Below, piece by piece: positions 43,336-50,981 of a DNA stretch of 64,000 nucleotides. This DNA is from Nocardia sp. BMG51109. Its GTDB lineage: Bacteria; Actinomycetota; Actinomycetes; Mycobacteriales; Mycobacteriaceae. How positions within the stretch are numbered: position 1 is the stretch's first letter; the number at the start of each line of letters is the position of its first letter. The notes beneath the pieces are model-generated. The model made no database searches. It saw only the letters and a list, made by a program, of their open reading frames with translations, and was not told where the DNA came from. The stretch spans positions 5,952,001-6,016,000 of the forward strand of contig NZ_JAFQ01000004.1 of assembly GCF_000526215.1 (NCBI RefSeq), in the 5' to 3' direction. The position numbers and the translations under genes are program-made.

Positions 43336-44409
43336 GTGACGATGGTCGCCATGAGCATCGGTAACGAGGTCCGGATCGGCGCATTCGTTTTCACCAGTAG
43401 ATACGAGGGGCAGTCGGCTGCCGAGGTGCTGGCGCGGGGGGTCGCCACGGCGCAGGCCGCCGAGGCGGCGGGGTTCGACGACGTGTGGGTGACCGAGCAC
43501 CATTTCGTGCCGTTCGGGGTGAACCCGTCGGGGTTGACGTTCGCCGGCTATCTGCTGGGCCGGACCAGCACGGTGCGGGTCGGGACGGCGGTCACCGTAT
43601 TGCCGCTGCATTCGCCGGTGCATGTCGCCGAGCAGGCGGCGCTGCTGGACCATCTGTCCGGTGGCCGGTTCGACCTCGGGGTGGGCCGGGCGCAGCCGGT
43701 GGTGGACTACGAGGTCATCGGGCGGGGCGTCGAGTATTGGCAGCGGGGGCTGCCCGAGGCACTGGATCTGACCCTGACGGCGCTGTCCGGGCCGGTGTCG
43801 GCGGATTCCGCTCTGTACCGGTTCCGGGAGGTCGTGCCCGAACCCGGCCCCGCGCCCGGGCGGCCGACGCCGGTCTATCTGGCCGCGAACTCACCGGCCT
43901 CGGTGGCGCTGGCGGCGACTCGCGGACTGCCGATGCTGCTGTTCTTCGACAAGGACATCGACACGAAGGCCGCGATGATCGCCGAGCACGCCGGGCTCGC
44001 CCGCGACGCGGGGCATCCCGATAGCGAATACCCGCACGGCACTGCGCTTTTCGCGCATGTGGCCGACGACCCGGCCGAGGCGCGCGAGGTGGTGCGCCGA
44101 GCCGCCACCGAATTCGTCAGGGCGAGCACGCATTACCGGCCGCTGCTCGACGTGCCGCCGCGAGTCGACCCCGGCGTCCCGCAGGAGCGGATCATCGACG
44201 GATTGACCGATGCCGCGATGGCAACGCATCCGGTCGGCCCACCGGAGATCTGCGTCGAGCGCCTGGTCGATCAGATCCGTGGCTCGGGGTGCCGGCGAGT
44301 GTTGTGCCAGGTGGAGATCGCCGGAGACCACGACGGCGTGCTGGCCAACGTCAAGCGGATGGGCGAGGAGGTGCTGCCCGAGGTCCGCAGGCGCCTGAGC
44401 GCCGAATGA
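43336..44409 (+). CDS. LLM class flavin-dependent oxidoreductase
   Basis: This protein of up to 357 residues has a luciferase-like TIM barrel: AGFDDVWVTEHHFVPFGVNP, VRVGTAVTVLPLHSPVHVAE, and LLDHLSGGRFDLGVGR. It is expected to use FMN or F420. The start is ambiguous among GTG 43336, ATG 43342 and ATG 43351, with no strong Shine-Dalgarno; MSIGNEVRIGAF at 43351 is the closest to usual family starts. It is monocistronic and divergent from the SRPBCC-ArsR pair. Confidence 0.85.
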   Translation: MTMVAMSIGNEVRIGAFVFTSRYEGQSAAEVLARGVATAQAAEAAGFDDVWVTEHHFVPFGVNPSGLTFAGYLLGRTSTVRVGTAVTVLPLHSPVHVAEQAALLDHLSGGRFDLGVGRAQPVVDYEVIGRGVEYWQRGLPEALDLTLTALSGPVSADSALYRFREVVPEPGPAPGRPTPVYLAANSPASVALAATRGLPMLLFFDKDIDTKAAMIAEHAGLARDAGHPDSEYPHGTALFAHVADDPAEAREVVRRAATEFVRASTHYRPLLDVPPRVDPGVPQERIIDGLTDAAMATHPVGPPEICVERLVDQIRGSGCRRVLCQVEIAGDHDGVLANVKRMGEEVLPEVRRRLSAE

Positions 44410-44489
44410 GCGCGTACCCGTTGTGCGGCAGGCTGATGACCCGGTCGCGGTGTATTCCGGTTGTCGGTCCGCGGTGGGATCATGGCCGC

Positions 44490-44582
44490 ATGACGGCGTG
44501 GCAGGACGTCGAACAGGCGGAACCGGAGTTCGCGCACCGGGTGCGGCTGCTGCACGATCTTCAAGCCGATCGTTCGCCATAA
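44490..44582 (+). pseudogene. Truncated PPOX-type flavin/F420 oxidoreductase N-terminus
   Basis: An ATG at 44490 opens MTAWQDVEQAEPEFAHRVRL, which is the usual start of pyridoxamine-5'-phosphate-oxidase-like proteins of actinobacteria. The frame changes to unrelated AT-rich sequence within about 25 codons and stops at 44582. The conserved continuation (a HKT-ATLR-type strand) is absent and was not found elsewhere in the window. The junction, about 44565, coincides with the truncation of a minus-strand gene, so this is a recombination breakpoint. Confidence 0.6.
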
Positions 44583-44715
44583 TTAAGGCGTCATCAGTGC
44601 CGACTCGCTCTAACAGATACTCGAGCGTCTCATCCCATAGCTCGTCGGACCACTTGGCCTTACCGCTGAGGAGATCGTGAATTCGTAATGATTTGAGTGC
44701 AGAATAATTTGACAT
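44563..44715 (-). pseudogene. 3'-truncated gene at island edge, unknown function
   Basis: From ATG 44715, with GGAAG upstream, the frame reads MSNYSALKSLRIHDLLSGKA and continues as a natural-looking helical protein to about residue 51. It then runs antisense through the PPOX remnant. Thus only the N-terminus survives. The DNA is AT-rich like the genes to its right. It has its own strong promoter. It lies downstream of the hypermodification-type operon on the same strand and could have been its last member. I do not recognise the family. Confidence 0.6.
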
Positions 44716-44724
44716 GTGCTTCCA

Positions 44725-44753
44725 TAGTTAAGCATATGCAGAAGAAATGTCAA
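44725..44753 (-). promoter_or_regulatory. Sigma-70-like promoter for the truncated gene
   Basis: On the minus strand a perfect -35 TTGACA (44753-44748) is followed after 17 bases by TAACTA (44730-44725). It is 10 bases above the ATG of the truncated gene at 44715. Such a consensus -35 is rare in this GC-rich window and supports a foreign origin. Confidence 0.55.
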
Positions 44754-44769
44754 GAGAATATCCTCTACA

Positions 44770-44787
44770 CCGAATATCAGGATTCGG
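44770..44787 (-). terminator. Hairpin after the hypermodification-type operon
   Basis: CCGAAT (44770-44775) and ATTCGG (44782-44787) form a 6-base stem with a 6-base loop, about 40 bases past the stop of the last complete gene of the minus operon and before the promoter of the truncated gene. The short stem makes it a moderate candidate. Confidence 0.4.
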
Positions 44788-44827
44788 CAGTAATCTCTAG
44801 TTCCATGAGAATGTAGATCCTACAGAA

Positions 44828-45847
44828 CTAGAACAGTACCGCTTGTTCGGATAGGCTCGCGGTGCCACCAAATACTCCATCACTCGGCAGCTTGTCATTA
44901 ATCCCCCACTTCGGCGGGAAGAACAACTGGATCGGCTCAGGAGTGGCTGAGAACCTAGCCTTGATGCGTTTGCGGGCACTCGCCAGTTCCGGCGCAGCCT
45001 GACGGCAATACTTGTCGGTCTCGCAAAACAGCCCTTGGCAGTCAATGGCGTGGAGTGGCCGGCCCCACAAACCACCGAATGGTAGGCCGAGGCGTTCAAG
45101 CTCCTGCTTCTGGTGTTCGACCATCCACAAAATGACATCGGTTGGCGTATAGTCGCCCAGATCCTCAAAGCATTTCTTGATACCCCGGAGCGCGCCCGGC
45201 CCGGCCTGGGTGAATTCGTTTTCGGAGAAGTTGATCAAATCCGAATAGTTCAGGTCTATTGAGACTTGGTACGACATGAAATCGCCCATGAGTGGGTATC
45301 GGTGCAGCGACTCGTAGACCTCTCGCAAAGATTGAGCCTTGAGTATTTCTTCGCCGAGCCCGTCTATGAGGAACATGTGTCGAAACAGCTCAACATGATT
45401 GAGATGCTTCAGTCCCTGGCCGTAGGCGTCGGTCGCGCACAGGATGAACGCGCCGGTGTAGAGACCGCCGTTACGCTGCTTGCTTTCATCCAAAGCTTTG
45501 GTGAACCCGCCGCTTTCCAGGTCATCGAGCGTTGGATAGTGGCCAAGTATTTCCCGCAATGAGCGCCATGTATCAATCTTGCTGAACGTCCGAAAGGCGA
45601 CAATCTGGAACAATCTGTCTTCCGGCGAACACCCCTCGGAGTGATAGCAGACGTCCCTGATCATGTACTGACTCACCCGATCAGCCGCTCGGAAGACGTT
45701 GCAGAATTTGAACTCCTGCAGAATAGGGTCATCAGTCCACGGCCACGGCGCACCACTGACACGGCGCTCGAACGCCCGCTGACGCTCGGAGGCAAACTGC
45801 CAGTAGTACTCGTAAATCCCCTTTCGGGGAATGGGGGGCCGTTTCAT
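44828..45847 (-). CDS. Putative DNA base hypermodification protein (HMUDK-helical/aGPT-PPlase superfamily)
   Basis: This 339-residue soluble protein has a conserved core FKFCNVFRAADRVSQYMIRD (46-65) and LHAIDCQGLFCETDKY (265-280). These match what I know of the superfamily that includes the helical domain of phage 5-hydroxymethyl-dU DNA kinases and the alpha-glutamyl/putrescinyl thymine pyrophosphorylases. Such proteins act on modified pyrimidines in DNA. No P-loop kinase domain is attached here. ATG 45847 has GGGA upstream. It follows the TylF-like gene by 20 bases in a four-gene operon. Family placement is by motif recognition, and the exact reaction is unknown. The DNA is clearly more AT-rich than the flanking chromosome. 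Confidence 0.7.
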   Translation of the reverse strand: MKRPPIPRKGIYEYYWQFASERQRAFERRVSGAPWPWTDDPILQEFKFCNVFRAADRVSQYMIRDVCYHSEGCSPEDRLFQIVAFRTFSKIDTWRSLREILGHYPTLDDLESGGFTKALDESKQRNGGLYTGAFILCATDAYGQGLKHLNHVELFRHMFLIDGLGEEILKAQSLREVYESLHRYPLMGDFMSYQVSIDLNYSDLINFSENEFTQAGPGALRGIKKCFEDLGDYTPTDVILWMVEHQKQELERLGLPFGGLWGRPLHAIDCQGLFCETDKYCRQAAPELASARKRIKARFSATPEPIQLFFPPKWGINDKLPSDGVFGGTASLSEQAVLF

Positions 45848-45867
45848 AGTATTCCCATTCTACGCAA

Positions 45868-46827
45868 TTACCGCTGCCGATAAAAGACGCCCGTGCCGTG
45901 CAGGTGGAAGTACCGCGGATCGTCGAGGAGCGCCCGGCCTGCGATACGCTCGCCGAGAGTGTAGCGAAATCGATCGACGCCCGTGAAGTGATCGAAGACG
46001 ATGGCACCACCCACCACAGTGCGATCTTGTAGTACCGCAAGTGCGGCCTTGGCCGAGCTGTAGTTGTCGGTGTCGATGAAGCTCAGGATGACATCGTGCG
46101 TGAGCAGCCGAGGAGCCGTTTCCACGATGTCACCTGGCACGATCCGGATATTTCGTCCTGCCAGATACCGCTCGACTCCGCGGAGGTCAGTGAACACGCA
46201 GTCGGGATGGTCGTACATGTCCAGAGCGCTGCGACGTGGCGGGAAGCCACCGAAGGTGTCGAAGCCGATCACCGGCCACGGCCGGCCGAGTCGTTCGATG
46301 ACTCGTGACAGGAACATGGTGGTGCCGCCCTTGAACATGCCGAACTCGGCCACCACGCCGTCCAGCCCGAGGCGGTGAGCATTGAGCAGGCACTGGTACA
46401 GGTGAATCAGGCTGTTCGGATACCCGTTGGCCAGGCTTGGTGGCAGTACCTGCATCAGCTCCTCACGGAACACGAGATCACGGAACGCCAGATGCCCATA
46501 ACCTGCGATGATGACTTTCGGCACGTTAGTCACAAACGGCAGCGCGCCCAAGAGGAGATCTTCCTTCTCCTCATCGGCGGCGACCACGAGCACATCATGG
46601 TGAGCGCTCGCCAGCGCGTCGACCGTCCGAACCGGCACCGTGACCGGCAGGTGGCACGGTTCAGGCGTGTAGATGGCCTCCACGGCAGCGATGAGTCCGG
46701 ATGGCGTCAGCGATTTGATCAAGCGCGCGGTGGTGCGGGTCAGCCCGATGATGCCGACCGACCGCGCGCCGCCAAGTAGCTCCTGTTCCACATCTTCCAG
46801 CAGTTTGTCGTAATCGGTGGCGTTCAC
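45868..46827 (-). CDS. TylF/MycF-like SAM-dependent methyltransferase with N-terminal Rossmann-like domain
   Basis: This 319-residue protein has residues about 1-125 as an extra Rossmann-like domain (SVGIIGLTRTTARLIKSL, VLVVAADEEKEDLLLG). The rest is a TylF-type methyltransferase: VVAEFGMFKGGTTMFLSRVI (159-178) for SAM binding, IGFDTFGGFPPR, then LSFIDTDNYSSAKAAL and VGGAIVFDHF, giving the Asp pair for metal. TylF enzymes O-methylate sugars of macrolides. Here the neighbours suggest a nucleotide- or base-linked acceptor. GTG 46827 overlaps the stop of the Nmad1-like gene. Confidence 0.75.
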   Translation of the reverse strand: MNATDYDKLLEDVEQELLGGARSVGIIGLTRTTARLIKSLTPSGLIAAVEAIYTPEPCHLPVTVPVRTVDALASAHHDVLVVAADEEKEDLLLGALPFVTNVPKVIIAGYGHLAFRDLVFREELMQVLPPSLANGYPNSLIHLYQCLLNAHRLGLDGVVAEFGMFKGGTTMFLSRVIERLGRPWPVIGFDTFGGFPPRRSALDMYDHPDCVFTDLRGVERYLAGRNIRIVPGDIVETAPRLLTHDVILSFIDTDNYSSAKAALAVLQDRTVVGGAIVFDHFTGVDRFRYTLGERIAGRALLDDPRYFHLHGTGVFYRQR

Positions 46828-47375
46828 GGGTGCTTGTCCGAGCTGTAGGGACGCAGAGCAAGTGTGAGCTGAGCGAGCGCATCACGGTTCACCACGTCGA
46901 GCAGTTCCACGGCGTCACGCACAAGATGCTGTCCAAGGCGGAAACGCCGTTCAATCGGCGCAAGCCGACCGAATGTGAAGCATTGCTCAAGTTCGCTAAA
47001 GGTCGCTGTTACGGCTTGAACTGCGGCCGGAATCGTGGATACTGGCGAATCGTGCGGCGAAAAGTCAATCTGTCTAACCAGTCCATCGAACCCAGCAGTT
47101 CCATCACTGTACGGCGGCAACACGCTTGTATCGCCGTATAGTCGTCCGGCAATGGCCGCATCCCGATCAGCAAGAAATGTTAGATACTTCACGGCGTACA
47201 CAAACAGATCGAGCACAGTATCGGCGAACGATTCATCCTCTGTCGCCGCGGCTCCAGCCGAAACGTATTCCAGCCTATCCACTTTGCGAGCGATGTTCGC
47301 CATCACACCGATCACCTCACCGCGCTTCTTCCAGGCATCACGGTATGCGGCCGTCTTGGCAGTGTGAAGACGCAT
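46824..47375 (-). CDS. Nmad1 (DUF1599)-like nucleotide-modification-associated protein
   Basis: This 183-residue helical protein has AAYRDAWKKRGEVIGVMANI, ARKVDRLEYV and DTVLDLFVYAVKYLTFLAD. The pattern resembles DUF1599/nucleotide modification associated domain 1, a MazG-related helical group seen in phage base-modification clusters. ATG 47375 is preferred because GAGGGG lies about 8 bases upstream; the open frame reaches a TTG at 47441 right after the MazG stop, which would add 22 residues and couple translation. Its end overlaps the methyltransferase start. Assignment is moderate. Confidence 0.6.
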   Translation of the reverse strand: MRLHTAKTAAYRDAWKKRGEVIGVMANIARKVDRLEYVSAGAAATEDESFADTVLDLFVYAVKYLTFLADRDAAIAGRLYGDTSVLPPYSDGTAGFDGLVRQIDFSPHDSPVSTIPAAVQAVTATFSELEQCFTFGRLAPIERRFRLGQHLVRDAVELLDVVNRDALAQLTLALRPYSSDKHP

Positions 47376-47442
47376 AATAGCGCCCCTCATTCGGAGGCTA
47401 TCGGCTACGTCATCCAAAGGTGTCTCATTCCGCCGATTCAAC

Positions 47443-48405
47443 CTAGTGAACTTTTTTGTAGGTCAGTGTGCGCTCGTCCAGGTCCGCGATCAGATAGCCG
47501 CCTTTGTTCTCCATGAGCTGGTGGTAAGCACGGAAGCCGCTTGCAATCGCCCGTCGCCACAGCCATGCTGGCGCATCCCCCACCTCCAGATCGGCGGCAG
47601 CTGCTCGCGCTGCCTCGACGACCTCGCCGTCGACACTCATCTCATGCAGAAAGCCGAGCCGTCGCTTGGCGAGCTTTGACAGGACGGCCGCCAAGCCCTC
47701 TTCGGCAAAGATGGCACGCGCGCCGTCCTCGCACTCGTCTTTCACCGGATCGGACTTTCGCTTGATACGTAGCAGCGCCCGCGAGTTCGGCGACCATCCG
47801 AATACGGCCATAAAACCGAAGTGGATGGCATCGTGGTAGCGATAGCCATCAGAATAGCGAGAGTTATCGGTCAGCGGATCGCCAAGTTGTTTGCCGACCG
47901 CATAACCGACCTGTTTGCCATTCGGCAGACTCACCGGCCCGTCTTTGAAAGTGTTGGGCTCAGCGCTGACGAGTTCCATGGTCGCTACGACGGAACCGTT
48001 CGGTGATTTGCGCTCGATGAAGTCGAACACCATCTTTCGGGGGAAACGCTCGATTTCCGGGCTGTCAGCGTCATAGACCGGGAGGCTCGCCAGATCAACG
48101 GGCTTGGCGGGACTCGGATACCTATCCCTTGTGCGCTTAAGATTTGTGGCCGCAATTTCGTTCAGATCCAGATTGCTTGCGGTCGCGATCTCCGCCGCAT
48201 ACCAGAGCAGGTCGCCGATCTCCTCGCGCAGAATCTCCAAATTTGACGCCATATCGATACCGTCCCGGAGATACCGCATGTACACGTTCAGAATCGAGCC
48301 GGTTTCAAAAGCCAATCCCAGCATCGGCTGCAACGCCGCCCGCGGCCCTCCTTCAGGCAGCTGACTTGTCTCGTGCGCCGCCTGCTGGTAGGCGGAAAGC
48401 TCCAT
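47443..48405 (-). CDS. MazG-like nucleotide pyrophosphohydrolase with extra C-terminal domain
   Basis: This 320-residue protein has an N-terminal MazG-type all-alpha NTP pyrophosphatase domain (LGLAFETGSILNVYMRYL and LREEIGDLLWYAAEIA, 59-74) with the acidic Mg ligands. A C-terminal domain of about 200 residues (GYRYHDAIHFGFMAVFGWSP, RIKRKSDPVKDECEDGAR) resembles the MazG C-terminal domain described with base-modification systems. It would hydrolyse a (d)NTP to the monophosphate, either removing the normal nucleotide or feeding the pathway. ATG 48405 is the first start of the four-gene minus operon. Confidence 0.75.
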   Translation of the reverse strand: MELSAYQQAAHETSQLPEGGPRAALQPMLGLAFETGSILNVYMRYLRDGIDMASNLEILREEIGDLLWYAAEIATASNLDLNEIAATNLKRTRDRYPSPAKPVDLASLPVYDADSPEIERFPRKMVFDFIERKSPNGSVVATMELVSAEPNTFKDGPVSLPNGKQVGYAVGKQLGDPLTDNSRYSDGYRYHDAIHFGFMAVFGWSPNSRALLRIKRKSDPVKDECEDGARAIFAEEGLAAVLSKLAKRRLGFLHEMSVDGEVVEAARAAAADLEVGDAPAWLWRRAIASGFRAYHQLMENKGGYLIADLDERTLTYKKVH

Positions 48406-48576
48406 GGCACTCTCAACTATCTAATCGTGACCACTGCCTTACCAGCGATCCCCCGTTTGCTCTGAACGCGATAGCCACCCGATCCCCGCGCTTGTTCGAC
48501 CATCGTTCCCTGACGACACAAGGGCCTCTAGAGTCCAAAGCACTCAGTTGATGCCAGGTGGCCCCTCGTCGCGTAG
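48406..48576. other. Promoter-side gap of the MazG operon
   Basis: This stretch of 171 bases lies between the HicB-like stop and the MazG-like start, both on the minus strand. An AT-rich block near 48410-48425 (GATTAGATAG on the minus strand) may be a -10 element. A minus-strand frame ending at 48413 (SLVRQWSRLDS at its end) looks partly protein-like but has no good start; it may be a remnant. Confidence 0.3.
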
Positions 48577-48858
48577 TTACGCCGCATCCGGCGGCCCCGC
48601 CATCACCGGCGCCCCATCCCAACGCTGCAGCGTGGGCGCACCGGCGGTGTACTCCTCGATGCTACTCACCACCCGGTCCTCGGTGAGATCGACACCGAAG
48701 GATCCGGCGGCAGCTCCGGTAACCGCGGTGATCATCGCCTTGGCAGTCTGGGCGATGGCCTTCTTGTCATCGACGGGTGTCCAGCGGGTAATCGCCGGCA
48801 CTTCGATCAGCCATCGGCTGCCGCAGCAATGCACTTTGACGAGGTACTGACGCATCAC
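48577..48858 (-). CDS. HicB-like small protein
   Basis: This protein of about 93 residues starts with MRQYLVKVHCCGSRWLIEVP, the short beta-strand layout of HicB-type antitoxins and related actinobacterial proteins. A helix (KKAIAQTAKAMITAVTG) and a C-terminal strand follow. No HicA-like toxin gene is adjacent. GTG 48858 or ATG 48855 can start it, with GGGGAG upstream. The start overlaps the stop of an upstream small ORF. Such proteins often sit beside the DUF6879-XRE triad, as here. Confidence 0.6.
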   Translation of the reverse strand: MMRQYLVKVHCCGSRWLIEVPAITRWTPVDDKKAIAQTAKAMITAVTGAAAGSFGVDLTEDRVVSSIEEYTAGAPTLQRWDGAPVMAGPPDAA

Positions 48859-48992
48859 GGTTCACTCCCCTCAGCCAGCGCATCAATCGGTGGCGATCCC
48901 CAAGGCTGGGGGAGGTGGCACCCCAGCCTTGGGGACGTTCGAGAGGTGCTGATAGTGATCATCATCAGCCCGATCCGTCGCTTCGCAGTCAT
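48855..48992 (-). CDS. Possible 45-residue leader ORF with internal hairpin
   Basis: An ATG at 48992 has a near-perfect ribosome binding site (GAGGAG, 5 bases before). It reads MTAKRRIGLMMITISTSRTS and continues to a stop that overlaps the HicB-like start (TGATG). The last half is encoded by the 14-base-arm hairpin at 48898-48934. It could be a leader peptide that couples or attenuates translation of the downstream gene. It resembles nothing I know. Confidence 0.4.
   Translation of the reverse strand: MTAKRRIGLMMITISTSRTSPRLGCHLPQPWGSPPIDALAEGSEP
48898..48934. repeat. Perfect 14-base inverted repeat
   Basis: CCCCAAGGCTGGGG (48898-48911) and CCCCAGCCTTGGGG (48921-48934) flank a 9-base loop. 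The stem is very stable. It lies inside the small leader ORF and 40-76 bases above the HicB-like start. There is no U-run on either side, so it may be an attenuator, an operator or a barrier between divergent units. Confidence 0.8.
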
Positions 48993-49257
48993 GGTCGCTC
49001 CTCAGTCGGTTGGGGCACGGCGACCCGAGGCCAGCGCTACTCCACCCGCCGATCACCGGCCCTCTCTCCGAATGGTCAGCGGGCCGACTGAGGATCGAGC
49101 GCACCTGGTCTCGGGTGCCTGAACACGCAGACTATGAGCGGACGGCGGTGCCGCTCTACAGTTTTGCAGCTGTTTGCGCGGCATCTTGACGCTATCGGCG
49201 TGGATGCCTGACGATTTGCGTATCCCCTCCTTCTGGTTCCGCAAAGGAAGCCTCCTC

Positions 49258-49539
49258 ATGACAACACTCCGCTTGCTTGGATCCGACTCCGACCATGGCA
49301 CTTGCCCCGCCGTTTACGCTGCGGATTTCGGCCTCGTCGTGCAAGGCGATCGCATCGCCGATGGGCATGCCGTCGCTGTTCCTCATCGACTGCTCGACTG
49401 GCTCGAGCCGGGCATGGCGTTGCCGGTTGAAGCCACCGACACGCCCGGCATGATCCTCGTTCCCGGTCGACCGGTCACCTCGGAAATACTTGGGCAGCTG
49501 ACACTCGACGACCACGAAACCGCCGTAGAGGTGTGCTGA
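49258..49539 (+). CDS. Small conserved actinobacterial protein of the DUF6879-XRE triad
   Basis: This 93-residue protein starts at ATG 49258, with AAGGAAG 8 bases upstream. It contains HGTCPAVYAADFGLVVQGDR and DTPGMILVPGRPVTSEIL. It has no membrane segment and no known domain that I can name. Its stop overlaps the start of the DUF6879 gene (TGATG). Small proteins of this kind precede DUF6879 and Scr1-like XRE genes in many actinobacteria. Function is unknown. Confidence 0.7.
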   Translation: MTTLRLLGSDSDHGTCPAVYAADFGLVVQGDRIADGHAVAVPHRLLDWLEPGMALPVEATDTPGMILVPGRPVTSEILGQLTLDDHETAVEVC

Positions 49540-50087
49540 TGCTCCACGTCACCGGAGACGACATTTGGGAGCCGCTGTTTCGCGAAACCATGGACAGCGC
49601 TTTCCATCTCGAAGTGCGCGACAGCTACGCCGTGGCGGACGAAGCCGAAGCACTCCGCCGCTGGGCAGCCGGTGAACCGTACGAACGTGAGGAGCAACCC
49701 GACACCTGGCGGGCGTGGGACGAGCTGATGATCGAAACCGCGGGGCGCGGCGTCGCGCTGGAGCGACTGCGCGTGGTCACGGTGCCGCATTCCGACTATG
49801 TGCGATGGTTGCTGGACAACACCGACGACAACGTCGAAACCGGCGAAACCGTGCGCTGGCTGCCGAGGCATCAAGTTCAGCCGGCCACAGTCCCTGCTGA
49901 TGACTATTGGCTGTTCGACCAGGCTAAAGTCGCCTACACCACGTTCGCCGACGACGGCGCGTTTATGGGTTTGTCGATCAGCACCGACCCGCACCTTGTC
50001 GGGTGGGCTGTCGAGGCACGAGATAGCTTGTGGCCGTACGGCATCGACCATGCCGCCTACGTCGCGAGCGAGCACGTTCGGGCGTGA
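49539..50087 (+). CDS. DUF6879 family protein
   Basis: This 182-residue protein has the pattern of DUF6879: FHLEVRDSYAVADEAEALRR, RGVALERLRVVTVPHSDYVR, VRWLPRHQV and DDYWLFDQAKVAY. ATG 49539 has GAGG 7 bases upstream and overlaps the previous stop. The family is encoded next to DUF5753/Scr1-type XRE regulators. Its biochemical role is unknown; a toxin-like or signalling partner of the regulator has been proposed for such pairs. Confidence 0.8.
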   Translation: MLHVTGDDIWEPLFRETMDSAFHLEVRDSYAVADEAEALRRWAAGEPYEREEQPDTWRAWDELMIETAGRGVALERLRVVTVPHSDYVRWLLDNTDDNVETGETVRWLPRHQVQPATVPADDYWLFDQAKVAYTTFADDGAFMGLSISTDPHLVGWAVEARDSLWPYGIDHAAYVASEHVRA

Positions 50088-50914
50088 CGAATGTCGACCA
50101 GGCACGAGCGGCACTCGGCGCACGCCTGCGGGAACTGCGCCGAGATGCCCGTCTGTCCGGCATCGACCTCGCGAGCGCCTGCGGCTGGCACTCGTCCAAG
50201 ATCTCCAGAATCGAACGTGGCAAACAAAGCCCGACCGAGGATGACCTCGCTCGGTGGTGCGATGCGGTCGGCAACCCGGCCGTGCTGGATGACCTGGTGG
50301 CGTCGCTTCGTAACCTGCGTGCCATGTATCTCGAATGGCAACGCACCGTTGCCGCCGGACACGCGCACCGGCAACGGCAATCCATCGAACTCGAAGGTCA
50401 GACGAAGTTCATCCGCTGGTGGGTACCCGATGTCATCCCCGGCCTGCTGCAAACAGAAGCGTATGCCCGCGCCGTGCTCACCGCCTGCATTGCTGTCACC
50501 GACGGCCGAAACGACCTGGACGAAGCGCTGACCGCCCGCATGCAGCGGCAGCGAGTACTGCGTAGCGGTCGGCGCCGCTTCCACATGGTCATTGGTGAAT
50601 GGGCGCTCTACCGCACCGTCGGCGACAACACGGTCATGCTCGGACAGCTCGACCACCTGAGTGAAACCATCGCCCACCCATGTATCCGGCTCGGCATCCT
50701 ACCGCTCACTGCCGAATACCGTTTACCAGCAACAAATTTCGTCATTTACGACCGTACCCAGGTGCTGACCGAAACCGTCAGCGCGGAGCTGACGATTACC
50801 CGGCCATCGGAGATCGCCTTGCACGAGAAGACGTTCGCCACCCTCGCCGAGCAAGCCGCCTATGGCGACGAGGCCCGCGCGATGATCGCCGCCGCCGCTG
50901 AGCGCAGGCGGTAA
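50084..50914 (+). CDS. XRE family regulator with DUF5753 (Scr1-like)
   Basis: This 276-residue protein has an N-terminal XRE HTH (GARLRELRRDARLSGIDLAS, then SSKISRIERGKQSPTEDDL). DUF5753 follows (about 85-270, with FIRWWVPDVIPGLLQTEAYA and LPLTAEYRLPATNFVIYD). GTG 50084 overlaps the DUF6879 stop (GTGA). These regulators form antitoxin-like pairs with DUF397 or DUF6879 proteins and act in development in Streptomyces. Confidence 0.9.
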   Translation: MTNVDQARAALGARLRELRRDARLSGIDLASACGWHSSKISRIERGKQSPTEDDLARWCDAVGNPAVLDDLVASLRNLRAMYLEWQRTVAAGHAHRQRQSIELEGQTKFIRWWVPDVIPGLLQTEAYARAVLTACIAVTDGRNDLDEALTARMQRQRVLRSGRRRFHMVIGEWALYRTVGDNTVMLGQLDHLSETIAHPCIRLGILPLTAEYRLPATNFVIYDRTQVLTETVSAELTITRPSEIALHEKTFATLAEQAAYGDEARAMIAAAAERRR

Positions 50915-50981
50915 GCACACGAATTTCTTTCGCGGCCCCCAGAGGCGATACGCGCCCAGGTGATGAACCGGATTCACTTCT

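Noticed and set aside
48577..48858. Complete HicAB toxin-antitoxin pair
   Set aside because: Only the HicB-like part is seen; no HicA-like ORF lies on either side.
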